A stretch of 64,000 nucleotides of DNA from Apostichopus japonicus. Its lineage: Eukaryota > Echinodermata > Holothuroidea > Aspidochirotida > Stichopodidae. Below, in pieces: positions 23,902-36,900 of the stretch (its first letter is position 1; each line of letters opens with the position of its first letter). Position numbers and translations under genes: made by a program. The DNA is taken from contig NC_092569.1 in NCBI RefSeq assembly GCF_037975245.1, positions 6,628,501 through 6,692,500 of the forward strand. Reading direction: 5' to 3'. The notes below the pieces were generated by a model. That model searched no databases. It worked only from the letters and a program-made list of their open reading frames with translations, and was not told the origin of the DNA.

Positions 23902-26839
23902 ATGAAACGATCTGCTCCTAGAACAAAGCTACGTGGTGTAATTAAGAAGAACAACCCGGCGTACAGATGTGGAAAGAACACAGAACTGCTGGTAATAATT
24001 AACAGTCAGACTCAGAAGGTTCCTAGTATACAGTAGGTGCCTAACGTTAGGCCTAAGCAACATTAGGCTGAGGCATTTGCATAGAATTACCTTGACCAGC
24101 CTAGCCTACCCTGATTATAGCAAAAATTAAGGTAGGACTAAGGTAACAAAAAGCCCTGGTAAGATATTGTACATAGTAGGGGCTGGGACCCTTCCTAGCG
24201 TTGCCAAAAAATATGGAGGGTTGTCAAGAAAATGGGAAGTAACAAATGGAGAAATATTCAAAAAGTTACTCAGGTGGCCTTATGAATATGAGCATGACCG
24301 TAGCATGTATAAAGTAGCCACTATGCAACATAGTATTGCATGAATGGGCTATAGCTTAGACCTTCACAATGTGCATGAAGAATGTATTCTTAGGTGAAGG
24401 ATTTCATGAAGTCGATACCCCATCTAAACAGTGATTTCAATGTTTTTTCATGGATATATTTGGGTCGTACTAATTAGCGTCAACAGGCCCATTTCACAAC
24501 AACTCAAGACAACTCAAGACAACAAGTTTTAAATACCATCAAATACAATGGTTGTGATCAGAGTGTATCTGGAAACACATTTAAAACTGACTGGAACCAT
24601 CGTGCATACATATTTTTCACAGGAAAAAATGTTTTTGTCGTAAAAATAGTCAAAGGTAGTTCCCAACCCCTAACACAAACCCATCCATATCATAATGGTG
24701 CGGTCCAATGTCATTGCGCAAGCGCAATAGCATCACGTCGTCCAATTCTACGGACGGAGAAAGTTGACTGTTTTTAGGAAATCCCAGTTATTTTCAGCTT
24801 TGAATTCCTATTTGCAAATGCCTGAAAAGTTTACTGAAAGGATTTTTTTCAAAATTGTTAGTGTAAACAAGTAACTGGAAATCTCTACCTCACACACAGC
24901 AAATTTAAAGGCTGCCTATGCACTGTTTTAGTGGAAACAAATTTCATAGTGGTATCTAGGAAGTTTATTCCATACTCTAATATTCGATGTTGAGGATGCA
25001 AAGTTACTGTAAGTGATGAACTTTTAATGTTGGTGACCTTACAAGATTAGCTAGTTTACATTACAGACGATTCCTCAACCATATAAAAATTTCTTAAAGG
25101 AAAAGGATACCACCTCCCCATAGGCCCCTTCCCCAGGCTTACAACATCTGGTATGGGAGGTTCTCAAATTTACTCAAGAGGTTGAAGGTAAAATATAGTT
25201 AAACAGTTTGAATATCAGTCATAAGGGACCAGGATTGTAAACACTGTATTATAGTGCAATGCACATTGCACAGAAGAAGCCTGTAGACAGCTCTCAGTAG
25301 GGGTACTACACAATTTGTATCAAGACCAGTTAATACAGTTGCGAAGTCACCACCATATTTACTAAAATGATTAGTCAACACCTTTTTCCATGAATATTCT
25401 TGAACCAGTAACATGAAATACAAGTACAGTATCTTACGGGATATCCCAGTAATGTGTAACTGAAAATCTCTTAGGTAGAAAAATTTGGAGAAGTTGGCTG
25501 AATAAAGGTTTCTCTCATTTTGAGATGTAAGCAAGAGACTGGATATCTCCACCTCTTACACAGCTCTTAAAAGAATTGGTTGGCATATTGTTCTAGTGGA
25601 GAACATTTTCTTGTTAGAGACTGTAAGCCTATGTATAGATTTGGCAAGTATGTCTATCTGATGTACAGGATCTAGAGTATTGAACTCGTGAAGGCTTCAA
25701 CTTCCTATCAGTTTTCAGTAGTAATATTGATTAACATGGAATGTTATGATTCAGATCCTATAACCAGTCATTTGTGTCTTCTCCACAGATCTTTTTGGAT
25801 TGTGTGTTAATGTTAAAAGCTCTAGCACGACAAGCCAATCACAAAGCTTTGGAAAATAGAGAGAGAACAATTACTGCATCTCACATCCAGCAAGTTGAAA
25901 AGGTATGTAGAAAACTCTATCAAACATGCAATTTTCTATTTCTTCACTTCAAAATAAGCAGTCTATTGGTGTTTGGCTTCATTTAAAAAAAATAAGAAAT
26001 ACTTTCTTTAGTGATACAGTTCTTTTTAAATTGGTCAGAACTCAGAAGATCAGTTATTAGCTCTACACATCATCAAATGCTGTCAGTGACTTTGAATGCG
26101 TTCAGCTTTGTACAATAAGAATTGCAGGATGTTATGTGGCTAAAAGGACATGAAGACTCGCCCCAAACCGCGTGCCGCCCTGTGAAAAAGTTAACTTTCT
26201 GTTGCTTGCAAGTGACGCTTCTTTCTTGTCGCTACAAAATGCAGACAGTATTGAAACGTGATACCTTATTCTCTTTTATCTGGACCTGAGATGTCCATCG
26301 CTGCTATGTACACTGTGTTGTCGGTATTGACCATGGCTGTATGTATTGACTGTACACTAGTGTCTAAATACCGACTGTAGCTGCAAGCTGTGTGTGTATT
26401 TTCTGGGATCGATAGTGGTGTCTAACACTTCTGTTACACCTCATTCGAAATAAGGTCAGATTACCGGCATTAGACGTTTCTTTGTGCACGAGTCTTCACT
26501 CCCTTTAAGATCATATGAGAACTGTTAATATGGCTCCAATTTCATCTTGTAAGCTATGAACTATGTGCAAAGGTTTCTAGGATGGTAATTCTGGGACAGC
26601 ATTTACTGAACAAGGAATTTGATACTCAATCTGTTTCTCCAAAACACTGGATTGATCTTGTTGCATGTGGTGTGAATATGAAGTACTGTACAGTAGTTTT
26701 TTCATGAGTAGTGTAGACATTGAAGCAACATTTGGGGGTAATTCCTTTTATCCTATTTTTACTGAATGTATGATATAATGTTCTCAGTCAGATTATACCA
26801 TTCTATTTACAGGAGGTACTGAAGTCTTTTAAAGGTTGA
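23902..26839 (+). CDS. CENPW: Centromere protein W (CENP-W), three exons, 76 aa
   Basis: CENP-W is a small histone-fold protein that pairs with CENP-T in the constitutive centromere-associated network and helps build the inner kinetochore on DNA. Coding exons are 23902-23991, 25789-25902 and 26813-26839. All introns are phase 0 with GT-AG ends (GTAATA/CTCCACAG and GTATGT/TATTTACAG). The predicted protein starts MKRSAPRTKLRGVIKKNN, a basic tail. Exon 2 supplies the histone-fold helices (FLDCVLMLKALARQANHKA), and ITASHIQQVEK runs into EVLKSFKG at the end, closely following the human 'INKEHVLAAAKVILKKS' ending. Human CENP-W is 88 residues, so this version has a shorter N-terminus. The start has a cytosine- and guanine-rich leader and no upstream in-frame alternative I trust. 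Introns hold repeats but no second gene. Exon structure is predicted without transcript support. Confidence 0.85.
23992..25788 (+). other. CENPW intron 1
   Basis: No gene is credited here. Two diverged direct repeats of roughly 200 bp (about 24770-24980 and 25430-25640) share the order 'GTAA(A/G)CAAG..ACTGGA.ATCTC.ACCTC.' followed by 'TAGTGGA'. A perfect inverted repeat ATTGCGC-AA-GCGCAAT lies at about 24715-24730 and resembles an NRF-1-like GCGCA dyad. A 117-codon minus-strand frame (25199-25552) has no recognisable similarity and overlaps one repeat. Confidence 0.5.
26141..26507. mobile_element. Probable MITE in CENPW intron 2
   Basis: About 370 bp have inverted ends: TAAAAGGACATGAAGACTCG at 26141-26160 and the complement of TAAAGGGAGTGAAGACTCG at 26489-26507. 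The interior is richer in GC than its surroundings. The target duplication is not clear (TA or TTAA possible). No coding capacity. Confidence 0.55.
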
Positions 26840-29260
26840 CCTCGTCACAGTGTCACACATCGAATCAAAGACAGTGCCATACCAATTGTGGACCTTTACT
26901 TTATGTAAGCCTATTTTGTGATATGAAGCATATTATAAATCGTAGTGCAACACAACAGCTTGAGGACTCAGAGAACATGTCTGATCTGTGATCGCACAGG
27001 ATGGTGGATGCTGAAACTCCCCACCTGGCAAGGATGAACACTAACACTGGATACCTAGTTGGCAACAAGAAATATGGATGTTGAATAACCAATGATCTCT
27101 AGGATACTAATGGCATTTTAAGTAGTACAACATTTATTATTCATAATGTCTGTATCATATTGCTACTGCTTATCTTTCAAAATTTATAATCAGTTTCCAA
27201 CTCACAAAAAGTTTGACCCCAATTTATTAGAACAATTTTTGTACAAGTTTGTCTTTGCATGAAACAAAAGGGAGGCAATTAATGTGTAGTAAACAAGAAT
27301 GCCACGATTCTGACATGAAAATACTGCTAACATTTGAAGACAGTTGTTTTGGAAAACTATTCATTTCATAGTGACATTAATGACATGAACACACAAAATG
27401 GTTCCTGCTCAAGCCTTTTTGATGAGGAGAGAAATTGTCTATAGTACACCAGCGGATTTAAAGCCGTTTTTTAAGTCTGAGATGGTAGTACTGTACATTG
27501 GTCCAGCTCCCTGTTTCATAAAGTAGCTTGTTGCATCTTTGAGATACTGTGTATATAGCATATTGAAATTCATTCATTTTACCTGTAAGAGTAACTTTAA
27601 TAATGGCATACATGATTGGATATTCCAGGGCTGGGCCCCAAAATTGATCTTGAATATTACAATGAAACTTTAGTGTAACATTATGGAGGAGCCTAAACCA
27701 GTGACAAAAAGGGAACTATTATATTATAAGAGAAATGAAAGATCTACTGTATATGCAAATTGTACATCTGTTGTGTTCAAAACTTATCCTATTACAGGAG
27801 AGGCAAACACAACGACCATCATTGGTGTATGTGATAGGGATAACTGTCACGAAGAAATTCCCAACCAGCTACTAGAGGTCTTATTTGATTTAGGAAACAT
27901 CACAGATTATAATATTCCTTCATAAAAGTGGCTTAAGACTTAATGAAGTCTAAATATGACATCATCAAGCCAACTTGTGCTCCAATTTTTGTTTGTCCTT
28001 ATTGTATAGTTCTGTAATGGTTATGTGTATATAGTCTTGCGAGTGCTGAATCTAACACATGTTGGCCCTGGTTACAGCGTCAACATTCTATTTGAGAATA
28101 TAAACAAAGCAAAAACACAAAGAGAATGTAAAAGGTTACACTAATGACACTATGTAGTGTACATTAGTGGAAGATGTGGATTTGGTGCAGGAAGTTTCGA
28201 AATTGTAGATCCATCAATACGACAAATTTCATTTGGTGATGATTCTATTTATTGATAAGAAACAACTCTCATCTTAGTTGTTGTTGAACATCGTTCGTTT
28301 GCAGAGTCTCCCATGTGTCTTTGTTATCACAGTGCAGTGTTCCAAAAGTAACTGGGCTATTTCAAGGTGCTAGGAATAGTTGAAAGTTATTGTTTTTCTT
28401 TTAATCTCTTATCTTAGCCTTTTCCCTTTGTTCCAGGAAAGGATATTGGTAAATGTGAATAAATTTGCTTGAATTGTTTATGGATTGTTAATGACATCTT
28501 TGTTGTGGTTTTATTAACTGTTAATTTCAGTAGGGAATTTGTGTATTTTGACCTTTCTTTGGTGTAATGTTTGAAATGATGCATGAACATTCCTGGCTGG
28601 TAATATAGTACCATCCCCACCCTGCCAATCTTCAGTTTCCAGGAATTGTGGTAAGGTAACTAACATGAGGGAGATTGCTTCACATTAAATTTCTTACTTC
28701 ACACAAAAAAAAAGGACACATGAGGAAGGGAAATTTGTCTTTTGGGATTTTCACATAGCTGCATATTATCTTCCAGGTATTGTCTTACACTGGTGATTCC
28801 CCTTTTTCTTCATCTGATTGTTTGGGTGTCCTGGAACAGTGATGTTAAATGCGACTCGTGCTACAAAAGCAAAGTAAACTCATCTTTAAGCAACTTCATG
28901 GTTATGTAATGCAACAAATGTGTCTATGATTCATTGAGTTTCGAAATTAAATTGACCAATCAAATTGAAATTGGGAACAGTTTTGGCTGTCATCTGGAAG
29001 TGGTAACATGGTAAGAATTTAAATATCTCTTCTGTCCATGTAATGAGTAAGGAAATGTAGCATGGATAATGGGTGGACAATCTTTACAATTTACTGACAG
29101 TTTCAATCTGCACTGCTATTTTTGGTAATAATATTGGTATCTACTGATAACTGTTTTCCTGACCTCAATCTTCCTGGATTCAACACTGAATGGTGATTAC
29201 TTCTTACAGCTCAATATACTACAAAAATTAAACGAATAAATCTTGAGTATTCATGTAAAT
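26840..29260. other. CENPW 3' flank and intergenic DNA
   Basis: This probably begins with the CENPW 3' UTR. I could not assign one poly(A) signal. The only notable frame is the 80-codon ORF at 27683. The rest is AT-rich with no recognised repeat or gene. Confidence 0.4.
27683..27925 (+). CDS. Unrecognised small ORF, 80 aa
   Basis: It begins MEEPKPVTKRELLYYKRNE with a reasonable start context (A at -3, G at +4) and an in-frame TAG four codons upstream, so the reading frame is complete as drawn. The product is polar, with two cysteines near CDRDNC and an NITDYN ending. No signal peptide or membrane segment is evident. It sits about 840 bp past the CENPW stop and could simply lie in its 3' UTR. 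I recognise no family; chance is a real possibility. Confidence 0.25.
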   Translation: MEEPKPVTKRELLYYKRNERSTVYANCTSVVFKTYPITGEANTTTIIGVCDRDNCHEEIPNQLLEVLFDLGNITDYNIPS

Positions 29261-32200
29261 GCTAATATAAACTTTATTAACAAAATTACATAAGTAAAGA
29301 GTAAGTCAACCCAAACTAATGGAAAGTATTAAGGAAACCATAAGGAACAGTTTCATTTAACAGCAAACAGAAGAAAATATCATATCCGCAAACTTTTGTC
29401 ATTAGGCTTGAATAGTGAATGGAAAACCATTCTAAGATCCATAAAGGGAAGATATGTTCAAGATGATTTACCCTTGTGAAATCTTGGCAGAAACGAGGAC
29501 TAATAAAACAAATGCCATCCGATCTAACATCTTTCTTCTGATCAGCTGGTAAAACCACAACCAATATAATCATCAACAGATAACTACAAGGCTTAAAACA
29601 CCCCATTTAAAGCTCCGGCAATGACCTCAAGACCTTCAAATAGAGTCATTTGCTATACCTGTGTAACATTGTTAATCAATGTTATATAAAGGCAAAAGAT
29701 TTTAACATCTGGGCTTGTTAAATCAACATATGTGGTGAAGCAACATAGTGCTTTCCAAGCTTAAAGTCTTCCTGTATGGTTGTCCAATGAGAACCATAAA
29801 CAAGTGTGGTATTCTGTTTGATAAAATAAAGTGTGTGACCTTATCACATCCTTTCTGGTATGGGTAACTTTCACATAATTGAAGCTTACAGGCAAGTCTT
29901 TAGGGAAGAGCTCTAATTGAGGTCTTTACAGGGTATGATATGATATACATCGATAGGATAAACGTTTGTTTTTTCTAAAATAATGTCGGTAAGAGATCAT
30001 ATTTATTTGATGGAATCTACCGTGGGCAAGCTCTAAGAGAAGAAGTGACATCTTTTTAAGCATGTACACAGAAAGTTCAAAGGGCAAGAGATTACACAGA
30101 GATGAAATAAAATGCAGAAAATGGATGACTCACTATCAACAGTCCCTGAGAAAAACACATGACTCAGAAAATGAATAGCATGAAGGCAAGCAATAGAGTT
30201 TAGTGGTAGTGTAGTTTGAGCAAAAAAGATAAATATTATCTAGAACCGACTCGCTAAAACAATTACGGTACAAAAAGAACAAACGACCCTCTCGCATCAG
30301 TATTTTCCTCCAAATATAGGTTGGAATTTGACACTTCAAGGACACATTGACTGGCACCCTTAAATTATTTTCACTCTCTGAGGATATTTCAAAGGGTCGA
30401 ACAATCACAGATGTAGTTTGGAAATCCTTTAGCAATGTTTAGTATTTGTTGGCTACGCTAAAGTTTGGAGGCATTACACATGACATCTAAACACAGTTTG
30501 GATGTACGAAGAAAGAAATATAATAATTGGATAATGAAGAGAAATAAAGATCAATGGCAAACAAAGAATTACTTATTGAAACCTACTTTCTGTGTCCTGT
30601 CTTAAAAATATATAAATAAACAAGAAAACAACTCATCTTGTAAGTGTGAAACTTATTAAAGTGCAATATTTGGATATAACAAAAGCAATGATTTGGGTGA
30701 ATAACTTTGCACAGAAGTATCTTAAAGTATTATTGCTTTGAAAAACCACAGGATAAAATGATCACATAAGCAGACATCTTCAAAATTGGTAAGAATCACT
30801 AGAGCTTAAAGGTGATGAGGTTTCTGTTCTCTTGTAAGAGGCCTAAATTGGTGTGGTGAGAGATCCTCTTAAAACATGACGGCGGTTGACAGAAATTTCA
30901 GTATTCTGGTGAGGGGATGTGAGAATCTAACAAGCCAAATGATAGAAGCCAAGAATAATTAGCGATGACTAGTGCCAGGTTAAAATTTGGTACTACCAAA
31001 GTAATGGTTCTCTTTAACTTCAGTTTTCAGACCCTTTACGGCTAACATTTGGTTTACTTTAAAGCTGTTTTGATGACAATTTGCAACTCCTTGGATAGTA
31101 CTATCTGAACAATTGGGTGTAACTTCAACGTGACCATATTGCATTCCAAATTTAGTTCACAATGACCTTGAAAATGGCTGAAAGAGTGCTCACGATCACT
31201 GTCAGCAATGCACTATTGCAAGCCACTAGTGCCCTTGGAGATTAAAATGGGAGCATTTTTATCATATTCCTTACATGCACACCGTCATGAAGGATCACAA
31301 GTAACTACACACTGGAAGAATACAAAGGATCTCTCCAATTCTCCTTGATGGCATTTGTGTTTTTCAGTGAGATAGAAATGTAAACATACCAAGTGAACAA
31401 ATAAGCCCATTATACAATCCTATTGTAAAATGATTCTTGTTCCTCAAGCATGCCGTAGAGTATACTAGGATAACTGCATACCAATCACTTAATCTGTACT
31501 GCCAAAACTAAATGCCATATGGTAAGCAGAAGAAGAACAAATAATAACGATCATAACACTATAATAAATGATGACAACACTGTGCTAGTATGACACGAAT
31601 GCAGCATACATCATACAATTGGAAGAAAAACTGAGTCACTAAAACTTCAGCAATGTACTTTTAAGGTAATCTGTATTGTCCCAGTGTATGCTGCAAAGCC
31701 AAACTGATCCTAGTCATCAAACAGCAACAAGTACTATCACTTTTCCAGTCACAGCCGTTTCATTGGCTGCTGAGTTATTTCATCGTTTGATTTAAATATT
31801 TGGCACACTGAATATGCAAGGTTTTTGACAAAGTGCCACAAAACACTTGACAAATTCAGTTTGCTAAATTTTGGGAGAGGAAGGAATGTGACAGAGGGCC
31901 ACACTTAAGACCTTTCACACTAATGTTGCAATTATAACGAAGTATTATACCTCCATTACATTCCAACTTTACATTGTCAACTGAAATGCGAAGTGAACTC
32001 CTGCTTTCGATCTCTTGAAGTACTTACAAGTGCATGACTGCATATACTAACATGATATGAATGCTGTAAGCTAACCGTAATCAAAATTTAGCTTCCCTGG
32101 AGGAAGTCATGACCTCACTGCAAATTTTATTCTGGGCAGAAATGTGATACCATTGCAAAAGGAAGATCCAACAGTTTAAAATCATAGCTCGAGAACTTAA

Positions 32201-33349
32201 AAAAAATAAATCATGCAAAGAAGAGAAAAGGGTACTAAGGGTTAACAAGATGATTATTCAAAGCTAACTAAACAAAAAACCAATTTCAATCAAACTGGCT
32301 CAGATGCTGTAACAGCATAAAAAAGGCACTTAAACAATATCTGGACACTTTTTCAAGTAGCTGAAATATCGTACATTCCCCTTCTGTGAGATGCATACCA
32401 AACAATGTATCTACCAGTCACATGAGTTATCAAAGGAAGACTTAGGGAAAGATTGATATTTATTTATAACAACAAGAAGACCTTTACTGCTACTACCAGC
32501 AACAAATCTCTCTCAAATACTACCTTTTTTCTCCATCTTTTTAATAAACATTGGAGGTTCCTTCACAGTGGCTGGACTACCAAGTTTATACTCTAGTTTA
32601 CATCAGATTACTAAGTCTCTTCCCAAACTACCTCGTTAATACTCTAGTTTACATCAGGTTACTAAGTCCTTTCCTGGACTACCTCGTTCAGGCTCTAGTT
32701 TACATCAGATTTCTAAGTCTCTTCCAAAAAAGTAACAAACATATCAATATGCAATCTTTGTTTCAAATATGTGGCCTCAAATAATGCCTTATACATGGCA
32801 TGAAAAGCCTATAAATATTGTTGGACTTCACATTTGGATGACTTGTTGTAGTTTTGCAAAGCTGTCAGACAATATTAAGCAGTTGATTAATACAAACAAA
32901 TGATATATCTGAAGGGGAAGCCAACATTTGTACAATAAAGCGGTGTTTAACAAACTTTATTTTGCTCATGAATATCTTGAAACCAAAGTACATCTACTTT
33001 GCTCAGAATGAATATCTTGCAAAAAAATAAGATAAATGCACTTGTAGTTTTCTGGGATTATGGCATATCAACACCGATTCTTTTTTACCCTTAGTAATCC
33101 TTTCCTACAAGAAAGAAATGCAAACATGTCCTTGATAGCTTCAAAAGAAGAACAAAATGCTTTTTCTGCTTCCCAAGCAAAGTAAGATACGATGATAAAT
33201 GAGTAATGACCATCGTTCTGTTAGTGTCAGTAACATGGAAATTTGAAACTTAACTAATGAAACCTTTACAGAAACTTATTACCTTCTCTTTTTGCTGACA
33301 TATTGATAATATTGTTACAGCAGCAACTGTTACAAACCCTTTACAACTC
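29261..33349 (-). other. Probable 3' UTR and downstream region of the Tudor gene
   Basis: This lies downstream (minus strand) of the Tudor stop codon at 33350. A candidate poly(A) signal AATAAA on the minus strand is at 32956-32961, about 390 bp after the stop; another possible one lies near 29271. Two minus-strand frames of just under 100 codons (29316-29606 and 30136-30435) look like chance. Apart from the 51-bp triple repeat nothing is recognised. Confidence 0.4.
32576..32728 (+). repeat. Three tandem 51-bp units
   Basis: Units start at 32576, 32627 and 32678, each opening ACTAC and containing CTCTAGTTTACATCAG then CTAAGTC. Units differ at a few bases. Because 51 is divisible by three, a repeating 17-residue frame stays open, but it has no other support as a gene. 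The array lies beyond or inside the Tudor 3' UTR. Confidence 0.85.
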
Positions 33350-33954
33350 TTATGTTACAATATCTTCACTAGTTGCTGGACCTTCCTCTGACTCTCTGCC
33401 TTCTTCCTTTTCAAAACCTTTCACCGAACCATTCGCTGAGTCACTGGGTTTCTCTTCCACTTGTTCTACAGTCTCTTGGTTTTCATCAACCTGTTTTTCA
33501 TTATCATCAGTTTTAATGACCTCCCCGTTACTTTCCAGATTTTCTTCCAAACCATCCTCCTTAGTGTCTGAAACAACCTCTTCTTTGATCTCAACATCTT
33601 TGCCATTTTCTTGAATGGTATCATCTACTCCCACTCCTTTCTCTTCCACTGCTGGTACTGTATGTTCAAGTCCAGCTCCTTCAGCAGCGTTCTCTTCTCC
33701 AATAATCTGCTCATCATGTTTGTTTTCAATTTCCCTATCCCCCGACCCAACTTCTTCCCCAATTTTCTGTTTCTCACTCAGACCTTCTTCTCCCTCTTCT
33801 GGGTTAATGGATTCTTCGAGAGCATCCTGAAAAGAGTCCTCTTCTGACAGAACGGCTTGTCTGTTTTCAATGCTTAAATCATCCTCCCTGTCACCTGTAT
33901 CTTTCATTGGACTTGTTTCTGCATCCACAAACTCACCATCTACAGTTGAGTCAT
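33350..33954 (-). CDS. Tudor gene last coding exon, acidic tail, part 2
   Basis: The 605-bp exon is entered in phase 1 after acceptor ATCAAACAG. It encodes DDSTVDGEFVDAETSP followed by a long Glu/Asp-rich, probably disordered region, and stops with TAA (EDIVT end). No domain is recognised. Like the previous exon it begins with Asp split across the junction and contains VDAETSP, suggesting duplication of an ancestral tail exon. Confidence 0.8.
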
Positions 33955-36900
33955 CTGTTTGATAAATGACATAAACGTTAGTGCCGGTGTTATAAATTAG
34001 ACAATCGAAAGAAATGTTTGTATTATTTCTAGAATTGAAACAAAATTCTCCCAGCCCTTTTATTTCAACGGTGTTGATCAATCAGCACTGTACACTTCAT
34101 TACAAAATAGTACTTTCAACTAAAATTGTACACTCTCATGGCTTTCTTCTGCATAAACAGTAACAATTGCCAGGTGCAACAAGTCACAATTTTAAAATTT
34201 TGAATCAAACAAGCAGCTATTGCCAACCTGCGTCTAAACTGTAAATGATTTTCATAACTTTCCATATGATAATATGACTGAATGGCAACTGATATGCTTG
34301 GACACTGAATCTAAACATGAAGCTGATAATGAATGGCTTCAACAGGCCAAAACATTTCTGTACGTAGTGTTTATTTTTTACCATGGATTTCCGATTCCCC
34401 CAACCCACCAGCCCAATGGGCATTGACACACTGGTGAGTTAATCTGTGTGCAGTGCTGAGAGTAGCATTTCATATACTGTACTAAGTAAAATGGAAAGTA
34501 CAATGATAGATTCTAGACAAGTAGGTTGTTGCAAGTTCTTGTAAAAAACAAAAACAAAAAAAAAAATTTGGACATGCCTATGCTGCATTAAGCATAAACT
34601 CTTACCAATATTATTGTTTGATCATTAAAATAGAATAAAAAACAAAAAATGGCAAATCTGGAAGAGAAATGACATAGAACTTCTCCAGATTTCTACAAAA
34701 TGTGCTCTTACCTGCTGGACTAATGGTCACTCTAGGTGGTGAAGTCTCTGTGGTGACTAAAGATGGTGAAGTCTCAGCATCGACTCCTTCAATGGTGAGC
34801 TCACTAACTTCTTCACAAACAGACTCAACCATCTCTGAGACGAGATCGCCGGCTACCTTCTCAGCTTCACCGTCTCCGACAATTGGTGGTCCCCCTTCGG
34901 TAGAAGAGGAGGAGTTGTTCTCTAGTTCTAGGTCTTTCATTGCTGAGATTAGAGCATTTTCAACGAGAGACTGCGCGGTCGTGGCTATGCTCTCATCTGT
35001 GAATTTAAAGGTATATATAAAGAATAAATTGATATTTAACCAACAATCTAGCATTCACCAAAAATTGTAGTTTGCAGATCTTCAGAGCAAAGTACCTTGC
35101 AAATATACAAACTTTACCTACAGTTCTTGACATACACAGCATTAACGACTTTAACGTGTCACTGTCTGGTGACCAAAACAACTTTTAGAATCCCCACCAA
35201 AAACAATAAGGGAACACTGTACCCATGACAAGGAAGCCACATTATAAACATTACCCTCCTTGAGATATCACGCTCTACACCTAGGGTATCAAATGCACAC
35301 AATTGTTTACATGAATGAATAATAGACAAAAAATAAACTGAAAAACAAAAAGGCAAGAGAGAAAAGAAACATGACAAATTACCTGCCAATTCTATAGTTA
35401 GATCCTCTGTAAGGCCTAGTTTTACTGCCACGGAGTCATCACCGTCAAGGAGTTGGACGACAAGCCTTCCATTCTGCACATTGATTACTCTGACCTTCAA
35501 GGTTTCACTTTCCAAGTATTCTTCAAACTTATTCAGAACTTCTTCTTTGGTGGTCGAGTCTTCTGGGATTCCTGCTAACCGGCACTGGAATGAATATTCG
35601 TGTTGTTCTTTGAAATTTGGGTGGAGTTCCTTCAACTGCGATATCTCGATGAGGTCTCCGTTCCCGTAGTCGACGAAAGTAACCTCGGCCGAATTTTCTT
35701 CTAGATGATGGACCCTTCCCCTGTACCACACGCCGTCATCTGCAAATTTGGCAACACAAGGCATTCCCAGGGAGACAGATGTCACCGTTGCAACATCGTT
35801 CGACTTATAAAATTCATCGACCTGAGATGTAAAGTCCGCGACAGCATCTTCAAATTTTTGTAACTGGATGGCAAAGTCATTAAGAGCTGTAATGGAGGTG
35901 ACATAGGCAGGTTCTAGTGACCCAGCAGGAATATCACACATAGAGTAAGCACTAGGCACAGCAGGCATCTGGATGTCTTCTTCTAGACCCAAGGATGATG
36001 CAATTGAGTTGCCATTGTCCAGGATCTGGACTGTCAATATGGTATCCTGACAGTCTACTACATAAACCTGGAGCCTCTCACTATCCAAATATTCTTGGAA
36101 TTTATCCAGAATCTGCTCGCTCACCACCGAAGTGTCTACACCGGCCAGCTGACAGCGCAGAGCGTATGCCGGGGTTGTCTTCAAGTCTTCCCTCAGGGAC
36201 TTCAGCGACTTTGTCAGGACGGTGTCTGAGTTGCCATAGTCGACGAATAGAACATCGGCATCTTCTCCGTTTATAGAAGTCACCTGAGCACGATACCAAA
36301 CCTCGTCCTCGGAAAACTGGGCGGCACATATGGTATCGACTTGAACAGACTCTAGTCCAGGCATCTCATTGTTCTGATAGTGTTCGTCCATCTCGGCTGT
36401 AAGGTTGGCGACCGTGTCGCCGTCACATAGATGCTGGATGTAAAACTCGGACAGAGATGTAATGGATGTCAGGAAGATTGGCGTTCTGGTTCCAACATTG
36501 ATCAGTGTTGACGTATAACCTGGATACATGCTATTGGAGATAGGCTTGTGAAGTATTGCTACTTTCTGCGGTGTAGAGCCCGGTGATGGTTGTTGGTACT
36601 CGTTCAGATCTTCTTTCAACCCTAAACTTATTGCTGCAGATACGCCATTCTCTTGTATCTGAATATCCACAACTCCATCTCTCACTGAAAACACTTTTGC
36701 AACTAGCGTTTCTTTCTCCATCAGTTCTTCAAACTTTGCGAGTTTCTCTTCGTCCTTTGCGATCTCTTCGTCAATCCCGGCTAGTCTACACTTAAAAACA
36801 GAGACTGGTATACTTCCAAATTCCTCCTTTAGCTCTTTGATGCTTGAAGCAGGTACTGAGTCCCCGTTACCATAGTCAACAAAAGTTACATAAACAGAGT

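Noticed and set aside
25199-25552. 117-codon minus-strand ORF in CENPW intron 1
   Set aside because: No recognisable similarity, and it overlaps a diverged local repeat.
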